The notes below the pieces were generated by a model. It saw only the letters and a program-made list of their open reading frames with translations, did no database searches and was not told the origin of the DNA. 64,000 nucleotides of DNA, from NCBI RefSeq assembly GCF_004125265.1, contig NZ_RDTE01000001.1, forward strand, positions 186,001 to 250,000, read 5' to 3'. Shown piece by piece: positions 58,829 through 64,000 of this stretch. Positions within the stretch are counted from its first letter, which is position 1. Each line of letters starts with the position of its first letter. Source of the DNA: Streptomyces lydicus (GTDB taxonomy: Bacteria; Actinomycetota; Actinomycetes; Streptomycetales; Streptomycetaceae). Position numbers and translations under genes: made by a program.

Positions 58829-58927
58829 TGGCAGTCCCTCCTGGTAGGCCTTGGCGGGGATGGATCCCGCCTCACGGGCCCCGTTAGGCACATCTCTACC
58901 GTGATCGTCACGTCTTGTGTAGGAATG

Positions 58928-58946
58928 GCCTCTTCCAGGAAGAGGC
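58928..58946. promoter_or_regulatory. 19-bp perfect palindrome, putative operator
   Basis: GCCTCTTCCAGGAAGAGGC is fully symmetrical about the central A. It is 100 bases upstream of the IclR-like start, within the divergent region, and its size suits a dimeric IclR-type repressor. Confidence 0.6.
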
Positions 58947-59082
58947 TCTTCCAGTGCGCCCTCAAGGCCGCTGCACACGGCGGGAGTTAGCCGCACTGCA
59001 CCGTAAATATCCCACTTCAAAGGCATCTTGATAGGAAGTCGGCTGTCTCAGGCTCTCCGGCGGTGTTGCCTCGCACGGCTCC

Positions 59083-59118
59083 GCGGCATCAAGGGCTCTC
59101 CTGGAGCCTTGATGCCGC
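59083..59118. terminator. 12-bp hairpin inside the divergent region
   Basis: GCGGCATCAAGG and CCTTGATGCCGC flank GCTCTCCTGGAG, which itself pairs in part. It could end stray transcripts or mark the edge of an inserted segment. Confidence 0.5.
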
Positions 59119-59493
59119 AGAAATAGGGTTTGACCTGCGAATATGCGGTCTTTTCCCATCACGTGGATCGCGTCCCGCCAGGAGCAATCGGCGATTCAGG
59201 TCTTGTCCCGCCCTGCGGCACGGCAAGCCTCACGCCGACCGCCGCGGGGGAACCCGGCCCCTGAGGCATTGCACCGCCACGTGTACGTGGCAAGAGTGAT
59301 CGTCGCCAACGAAGGCCAGGTTCTTGCCGGTGGAGCTGCACGGCCCCGGGTGCCGTGCACTGGCATCTGGTACGAGCGATGCACCGACAGACGGGCCAGA
59401 GAAGCCATGCTCCTCGACTCCCCTCGAGCGCCGCCGAAAGGCCGTCGCCGGCGTCGAGCCCTCGTCCCGTCCGACTGCCCTAAGGGAGCCCAC

Positions 59494-60777
59494 GTGTCCA
59501 GAACTGCTCTTGTCACACGCGGCCCGGTGGCCCGGGCCCGGAGGGCACCTCGGGCACGCAGCTGGCCTCGTGCGATCTGGGTGCTCCTGGGCGGGGTCCT
59601 CCTGGCCCGAGCGGCAGGCTACGCGTACCCCTTCCTCGCGTACCATCTGGGTAGCAGTCGTCTGCATCTCCCCGCTGGGGTGATCGGCGCGGTTCTGGCA
59701 ACCTTTGGTGGCGGATGGCTGCTGGGACAGGTCCTGTGTGGCTGGGCCGCTGACCGCCTGGGCCGGCGGGTCACCCTCGTTGGTGCGATGACAGCCGGGG
59801 CCATCAGCACTGCGGTACTGGCCGTGGTGGAGTCCATACCGGCGCTGTTCGCCGCCGCCGCGGTCGCTGGCGCCTGCTACGACGCTCCACGGCCGGTCGT
59901 ATCAGCCTGCATCGCGGATCTGATCCATGACGAGGCAGAGCGGGCCGCGGTATCGGGCTGGCGGCATTTCGCCGTCAACGTCGGCGCAGCGCTCGGTGCC
60001 GCTGGCGGTCTGCTCGCGGGAGTTGTCGGAACTCAGGGACTGTTCGAGATCAACGCAGCAGCGTGTGCGGTCATCGCCATCCTGACCTCGCGCTACGTCG
60101 ACGTCGGCCCTCCTCCCCCGCCGGAGGGAGCCGTTCAGCGAGGTCACTATCGTCGGGCGCTAAAGGACGCGCGGTTGTGGCTGCTGTGCCTGGCGAGCTT
60201 GATGGCGCTGATCTGCGTGGTCGGGCTGTATTCGGCTCTGCCGATGCTGATGTCAGCCCGCGGTCTGTCCGCCACCGACTACGGCTGGACGCAGGCAGTC
60301 AACGCCCTGGTCGTTTTGCTGATCACCCCTGCCGCAACTCGGTGGCTCAGCCACCGCGCCGCGGCCGGACCCTTGTGGGGCGCCTTTGCCGCTGGCTCAC
60401 TGATCCTAGGAACAGGCATGGCAGCGGCGGCACTTGCTGAGGACATGTTGGGCTTCGCTGCTGGCGTGGCCATGGCCGTGCCAGGCGAAGTCGTTGTCAT
60501 GGTCGCCGCGTCCGACCTCCTCAACCGGATCACCCCCACCTCCGTCCGGGGTCTGTACGCCGGAATCTGGGGCACCACGCTTGCTGGTGCGGTGGTCCTC
60601 ACGCCGTTGATGACCGGTTGGTCCTTCACCCACGGTGGCCCAACCCTCGTTGCGATGATGACCTTGTGCTCGGGGCTGACGGGAGCGGCGCTGTGCCTAC
60701 CTCTCAGGACCTTCATCCGCAGGGTCCCGTACACCGCCCCCATCATTATCTCTCCTTCGACTGACGAGCTGGCTTGA
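59494..60777 (+). CDS. MFS exporter
   Basis: GTG 59494 has GGGAG about seven bases upstream and gives 427 residues with about 12 membrane helices. The MFS signature between helices 2 and 3 is WAADRLGRRVTLVG. Other segments include AIWVLLGGVLLARAAGYAYP, GVIGAVLATFGGGWLLGQVL and MAVPGEVVVMVAASDLLNRI. Proteins of this type export drugs or metabolites using the proton gradient. The IclR-like regulator reads away from it and may repress it until a substrate-like ligand appears (inference). Confidence 0.88.
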   Translation: MSRTALVTRGPVARARRAPRARSWPRAIWVLLGGVLLARAAGYAYPFLAYHLGSSRLHLPAGVIGAVLATFGGGWLLGQVLCGWAADRLGRRVTLVGAMTAGAISTAVLAVVESIPALFAAAAVAGACYDAPRPVVSACIADLIHDEAERAAVSGWRHFAVNVGAALGAAGGLLAGVVGTQGLFEINAAACAVIAILTSRYVDVGPPPPPEGAVQRGHYRRALKDARLWLLCLASLMALICVVGLYSALPMLMSARGLSATDYGWTQAVNALVVLLITPAATRWLSHRAAAGPLWGAFAAGSLILGTGMAAAALAEDMLGFAAGVAMAVPGEVVVMVAASDLLNRITPTSVRGLYAGIWGTTLAGAVVLTPLMTGWSFTHGGPTLVAMMTLCSGLTGAALCLPLRTFIRRVPYTAPIIISPSTDELA

Positions 60778-61053
60778 GTCTGCGGTGCTGCCGGCCGTAA
60801 TCAACCCCGCAGGTACGGGCGGCGCACCGGGATTCGCCTCCATCGGCTGGCGGTGGACTTCGTTAAGCAACGAATAGGCCGCTCGCGAGAATCAGGGCAA
60901 AGGGAGCGGACGCGGTCCTCCGGGACTCTCGCGGGCCGGCGCGACGTGCTGTGCAGCCTCGGCCGAAGCGTGCCGCCCGTCTACGTTCGGATGGCTGCTT
61001 GCCGGGCCTGCGCCCGGCGAATGCTGCCAAATAGGGCAGTTTCATCTTTCATA

Positions 61054-61074
61054 TGACATTTGACAAAAATGTCA
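61054..61074. promoter_or_regulatory. AT-rich 8-bp dyad
   Basis: TGACATTT and AAATGTCA flank GACAA in a locally AT-rich stretch about 390 bases before parA. It is a possible operator or promoter element. Confidence 0.45.
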
Positions 61075-61345
61075 ACGCAATGCGGTGTCGGCGCCGATGG
61101 CCAACGCCGCACCGTACCTGACTGTTCGATAAGTCGAGCATCCAAGCTGATGGATTCGCGCGGCAAACCGCCATGGCAGATGGATGGGGGCTACCTTGGG
61201 GGCGGCTATCCGTGACCTTTCAGCGTCTCTGGTGGATGAAAACTCACCCAGTGATGCGGTACCGGTGCCGGATGGCCGGATCTCGTCCGGCAAGATGGAC
61301 CCACTCAGGTGGAGAGCGGAGACCCGCGAGTCACCTGGACGCACA

Positions 61346-61378
61346 GCGCCCGCCGGGGAGGGGTTCCCCGACGGGCGC
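61346..61378 (+). terminator. Compound hairpin before the ParA gene
   Basis: GCGCCCG and CGGGCGC enclose GGGGA/TCCCC. It lies 85 bases before the ParA start and may separate it from upstream transcription or act in its leader. Confidence 0.55.
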
Positions 61379-61462
61379 AACCGTGCTCGACCCTCAATCG
61401 CCTGCAAGGAGTTCAAGAGTCGTGAAGACCAACGATAGCTACCCTGTCGGAGGTGGCTGCGC

Positions 61463-62302
61463 ATGAGTGGCAAGACACTGCGTGAAACGGCCGCAGGGGG
61501 ACCTGCCGCCCAGCTCGATGGCCAGGGGATCCCTGCACAGCAAGAGGATTCACCTGAGTCGGGGGCGGGCGCGTACGTACCGCCTGAGCAGGAGTCGGAT
61601 GTTGTTGCTGTTGCCGGCTTTAAGGGCGGTGTGGGTAAGAGTCGTACCGCGAAGGAGTTGGCCTGGCTCCTGGGAGCGGTGCTCACAGACTTCGAGTGGG
61701 ACTGGGGTGGTGTAACTCGAGGCTGGGGCTATTTTGAGGAGGATCGGATCAAGTCGCCACTGATCCGTGCATTCCAGACAGGGGAAACGCCTAAGCCACT
61801 GTCCGGTCGTGGGCGCAAGCCTGACTTGATCCCTGGGCACACGGACTTCGAGCGGAATCAGCCACGTGCTGATGTGGTAGCCAAGGCACTTCTGCAGTGG
61901 ACACGTGAACTGAAGCGCCGTCTAGTGGTCGACACCCACCCTGGAGGAAGTGAGTCGACCTACGGTGCTATGGCCGCTTCTCGCGTGACAGTCGTACCGG
62001 CGGTACTGGGCAATGAGGAGCTGAGGGCTCTGGAGGGTCTCCTGAGGAACCTTCCTGACTATCCGCTCCTCCTGATTCCCTACAAGGTCGGGCGAAGCCC
62101 GGCTGCGTGGGCGCTGGACGAACTCGAGCGCCTGGCGACCGAACACAAGGCTCTCATCGGGCCGTTCGTCAGCAACTACTCGTGGATCCCCAATCGTCGT
62201 ACTCGCGTGCCCATCTGCGCCAGCCCTTCGTCGAAGCGCTCGGAACAGTTTGTCGAAGAGATGCGAGCTGTCGCTGAGGCGGTGGATAGCTATGGGCGAT
62301 GA
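61463..62302 (+). CDS. ParA-family partition ATPase
   Basis: ATG 61463 has GGAGG eight bases upstream. The 279-residue protein has a disordered N-terminus of about 45 residues and a deviant Walker A, FKGGVGKSRTA (KGGVGKS at 54-60), with the first Lys that marks ParA/MinD ATPases. RRLVVDTHPGGSE is the Walker B region and SRVTVVPAVLGNEE follows. It would drive segregation of a plasmid. The DWDWGG-like stretch after the first domain (FEWDWGGVTRGWG) is unusual for ParA. Its stop lies 11 bases inside the next gene. Confidence 0.88.
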   Translation: MSGKTLRETAAGGPAAQLDGQGIPAQQEDSPESGAGAYVPPEQESDVVAVAGFKGGVGKSRTAKELAWLLGAVLTDFEWDWGGVTRGWGYFEEDRIKSPLIRAFQTGETPKPLSGRGRKPDLIPGHTDFERNQPRADVVAKALLQWTRELKRRLVVDTHPGGSESTYGAMAASRVTVVPAVLGNEELRALEGLLRNLPDYPLLLIPYKVGRSPAAWALDELERLATEHKALIGPFVSNYSWIPNRRTRVPICASPSSKRSEQFVEEMRAVAEAVDSYGR

Positions 62303-63464
62303 GACGAACCCCGCAGCTCAGCCGGGTATGGCTGCTCTGCGAGGGCGGGCGAAGCGTAGGTCGGCTCCGTCGAAAGCCGAGAAGTCAGGAGCCAGCGGCG
62401 GGACGGCGCGCAGAGAGCCGCCAAAACCCTTGTTCCCGAAGAACAACGGCCAGGCGGCGGGAGCGAGCAGTTCCGAGCCTTCCCGGTCTCAGCGAACGGG
62501 GGTTGCCGACCCGGCCGACATCCCGCCGCAGCCTCAGCCCGAACAGGCAAAGGTTGGTAGCGGTGAAGGTGTCTCCCAGGGGGAGGGCACGAAGGTGCCC
62601 GCGCCGGAGGCTCCTGCGGAGGACGCGGTGACTGCGGAGGACGCGGTGACTCCTCCTCCGGCGCAGGCTCCTGCGGAGGACGCGGTGACTCCTCCTCCGG
62701 CGCAGGCTCCTGCGGAGGACGCGGTGACTCCTCCTCCGGCGCAGGCTCCTGCGGAGGACGCGGTGACTCCTCCTCCGGCGCAGGCTCCTGCGGAGGACGC
62801 GGTGACTCCTCCTCCGGCGCAGGCTCCTGCGGAGGACGCGGTGACTCCTCCTCCGGCGCAGGCTCCTGCGGAGGACGCGGGTATGCAGGGAGCAACCCAT
62901 CAGAGTTCGTTGACCAGTCCGTCTGGTGGGCCGGGAACCTCCATGGAACGTCGCTCCGGACAGGCGTCCGTTGCCGTGACCGGCCAGTGGGATCATCACG
63001 TTCCGCCGCCAGTGAATGAGGGGTTCCCACGCGCTGAGGGTGTGTTGAGCCAGCGGTTCATTGGCCGCGAAGCGCTCAACGCATCGGTGCCTACTGAGCT
63101 CCAGATTCCACATCGATTGCAACTCTTGAAGGTCGTGTCGCGGATAAACCAGATTCCGCCAGCCGACCTAGTCGCCGTTGCCATCGACTGGTTTCTCCGA
63201 GGTGGCAAGCCGACCGCAGACGACATGCTGCCTCCGTGGAACGCCTACACGGGCCACGGCACTCCTGAGTACATCCGTCCCGCTGAGGTCGTACTCAACG
63301 AGCGCTTCATCCCACGCGAGTCGCTGAAATCTCAGGTACCGGCTGAACTCCAGCTGGGTCATCGTTTGGCGATGTACCGCGTCCTGAATCGGCTCGACAA
63401 GATGCCTGTCGCCGACATTGTGGCGGTGGCATTGGATCGCTGGTTGCGCGTCATGCGGTTCTGA
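62292..63464 (+). CDS. ParA partner protein with repeat linker and duplicated C-terminal domain
   Basis: The ATG at 62292 overlaps the ParA end. The 390-residue protein has a basic N-terminus (about 1-95), a Pro/Ala/Glu linker of identical 13-residue units (AEDAVTPPPAQAP) at about 115-195, and two similar domains of about 55 residues at the C-terminus: VLSQRFIGREALNASVPTEL and VLNERFIPRESLKSQVPAEL, each followed by a hydrophobic helix ending in WFLR or RWLR. It probably binds the centromere and bridges to ParA, as ParB-like adaptors do. It is not a classical ParB. Confidence 0.75.
   Translation: MGDETNPAAQPGMAALRGRAKRRSAPSKAEKSGASGGTARREPPKPLFPKNNGQAAGASSSEPSRSQRTGVADPADIPPQPQPEQAKVGSGEGVSQGEGTKVPAPEAPAEDAVTAEDAVTPPPAQAPAEDAVTPPPAQAPAEDAVTPPPAQAPAEDAVTPPPAQAPAEDAVTPPPAQAPAEDAVTPPPAQAPAEDAGMQGATHQSSLTSPSGGPGTSMERRSGQASVAVTGQWDHHVPPPVNEGFPRAEGVLSQRFIGREALNASVPTELQIPHRLQLLKVVSRINQIPPADLVAVAIDWFLRGGKPTADDMLPPWNAYTGHGTPEYIRPAEVVLNERFIPRESLKSQVPAELQLGHRLAMYRVLNRLDKMPVADIVAVALDRWLRVMRF
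62634..62867 (+). repeat. Six perfect 39-bp tandem repeats
   Basis: Units begin at 62634, 62673, 62712, 62751, 62790 and 62829 and appear identical at every base. A partial unit follows. Identity at silent positions implies very recent expansion, so copy number probably varies between strains. Confidence 0.9.
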
Positions 63465-63477
63465 ACGGGGACGCCAA

Positions 63478-63515
63478 GGTGAGTGCTCGCTCCCGGCGGG
63501 TAGCGAGCACTCACC
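63478..63515 (+). terminator. 14-bp perfect hairpin after the partition pair
   Basis: GGTGAGTGCTCGCT and AGCGAGCACTCACC flank a ten-base loop, 14 bases past the stop. It is a strong terminator. Confidence 0.85.
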
Positions 63516-63610
63516 GTTCGGTCGCGCTAGGCTTGCCATCACTGAAGGGCCTAGACTCCTAGCCGTTTCCCTATCCGTTTACCTAGGGATACCTACATGG
63601 AAGGAGAGCT

Positions 63611-63922
63611 ATGGCGCGCAAAGCGAGCCTCGCTCGCAAGGCACAGGAGCTGGCCGATGCCCTCGCGGCGCGTGAGGCCCAAGACGATGGCGAACCCGCC
63701 GGATTCACGCCGCATGAAGACACGCAGAGACTGCTCATGCGTCGCGGAGTTGACCGCGAGCAGCTCAACTACTCTGTCCCGGCAGCCCTTGAGCTGAAAC
63801 GGCGCATCAATGCTTACAACGTTGATCACGGGCACCCTGGGCCGGGCAACATTGCTGCCGGCGTGCTTGACGCCTTCCTCCGCGCAGAGGGGTACCCACC
63901 AGACCTGAAGCCCCTCGGGTGA
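63611..63922 (+). CDS. Small protein with the partition-partner C-terminal domain (103 aa)
   Basis: ATG 63611 has AAGGAG five bases upstream. The protein begins MARKASLARKAQELADALAA. Its second half (LLMRRGVDREQLNYSVPAAL, ELKRRINAYN, GVLDAFLRAEGYPP) matches the repeated domain of the ParA partner, giving a third copy in this locus. It is a likely DNA-binding or dimerisation module, perhaps of ribbon-helix-helix type, and may regulate or join the partition complex. It has its own promoter region after a terminator. Confidence 0.7.
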   Translation: MARKASLARKAQELADALAAREAQDDGEPAGFTPHEDTQRLLMRRGVDREQLNYSVPAALELKRRINAYNVDHGHPGPGNIAAGVLDAFLRAEGYPPDLKPLG

Positions 63923-64000
63923 GGAGAGGGGCGGCGTCGGCCCTGTGACGCAGTGCGTCTGAGCCCGTCAACGGAACCCGCCACGGTGGAACAGTTCGTT

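Larger units (their letters stand above)
58829..59493. other. Divergent regulatory region, 665 bases
   Basis: This stretch lies between the IclR-like and MFS genes. It holds dyads CGTGA-TCG-TCACG (58900-58912) and the palindrome at 58928-58946, and a hairpin at 59083-59118. The MFS reading frame stays open upstream of its start but is low-quality there. Confidence 0.5.
60778..61462. other. Intergenic, 685 bases, upstream of the partition genes
   Basis: It holds the hairpin GCCGGGC/GCCCGGC (61001-61018), the AT-rich dyad at 61054-61074 and a strong hairpin at 61346-61378. A rightward frame at 61184-61438 has fair coding bias but no ribosome site, so I do not call it. Centromere-like repeats were not recognised. 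Confidence 0.45.

Noticed and set aside
62634..62867. CRISPR-like regular repeats
   Set aside because: The 39-bp units are directly adjacent with no spacers, lie inside an open reading frame and encode a Pro/Ala/Glu linker. No cas gene is present.
1..64000. tRNA or rRNA genes, and linear-replicon telomeres
   Set aside because: No cloverleaf, rRNA-like stretch or multi-palindrome end was found by eye; a covariance search would be decisive.

Overview
The window looks like accessory DNA of a Streptomyces or close relative: very high GC, frequent GTG/TTG starts behind GGAGG-type ribosome sites, and families typical of that genus (Wbl/WhiB protein, MmyB-type and TPR-type XRE regulators, gamma-butyrolactone-receptor-like TetR protein, DUF2637-like membrane protein, ImmA-like protease next to a MAB_1171c-like membrane protein). 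A plasmid-type ParA locus, a long leftward block of membrane/coiled-coil genes resembling actinomycete plasmid spread genes, a KorSA-like GntR regulator and a decayed Tn3 transposase suggest a linear plasmid or chromosome arm. No rRNA, tRNA, CRISPR array or telomere was seen.

Layout. 1-6 kb: end of a hypothetical gene, a TerD-family stress protein, a DUF3592-like membrane protein, a PAPS-reductase-like PP-loop protein, and a Tn3-family transposase remnant. 6.5-10.4 kb: a leftward pair (small protein, TrpA-like lyase) divergent from an alpha-oxoamine-synthase-like protein whose PLP lysine is replaced by Thr, then a small ORF and a lipoprotein. 11.4-16.4 kb: a secreted protein, a frameshifted ATP-grasp remnant, a FemAB/BioF2-like acyltransferase, an acyl-CoA oxidase and a 35-codon coupled remnant. 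16.4-24.8 kb: an HTH protein resembling plasmid replication-type proteins, two IclR-like paralogues, an HTH regulator, an ImmA-like/MAB_1171c-like operon and a divergent MmyB-type regulator with a gamma-butyrolactone-receptor-type operator over its promoter. 25.2-31.6 kb: type III polyketide synthase, GXWXG protein, zinc alcohol dehydrogenase, gamma-butyrolactone-receptor-like regulator and an acyl-CoA ligase.

31.7-40.8 kb: a leftward block of membrane/transfer-like genes, including an 898-aa coiled-coil/membrane/GTP-repeat protein and a two-gene junction where ATA stands in place of ATG, plus a WhiB-like and a secreted protein. 41.5-46.5 kb: GntR and TPR-XRE regulators, a Nudix hydrolase, small genes and a frameshifted gene. 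46.8-51.8 kb: an SNF2 helicase / SWIM-finger / unknown operon. 52-57.7 kb: hypothetical genes, a PP2C-like phosphatase, a secreted SH3 protein and a second MmyB-type regulator. 58-60.8 kb: a third IclR-like paralogue divergent from an MFS exporter. 61.4-63.9 kb: ParA, a partner with six perfect 39-bp repeats and a duplicated C-terminal domain, and a small gene carrying a third copy of that domain.

Read together (inference), the left half is a mosaic of small-molecule genes and signalling regulators: an acyl-CoA oxidase, a hormone-receptor-like repressor and a matching operator are present, but no AfsA-type synthase was found. The right half is maintenance and transfer machinery. Functional names rest on motifs read by eye; no database search was possible.
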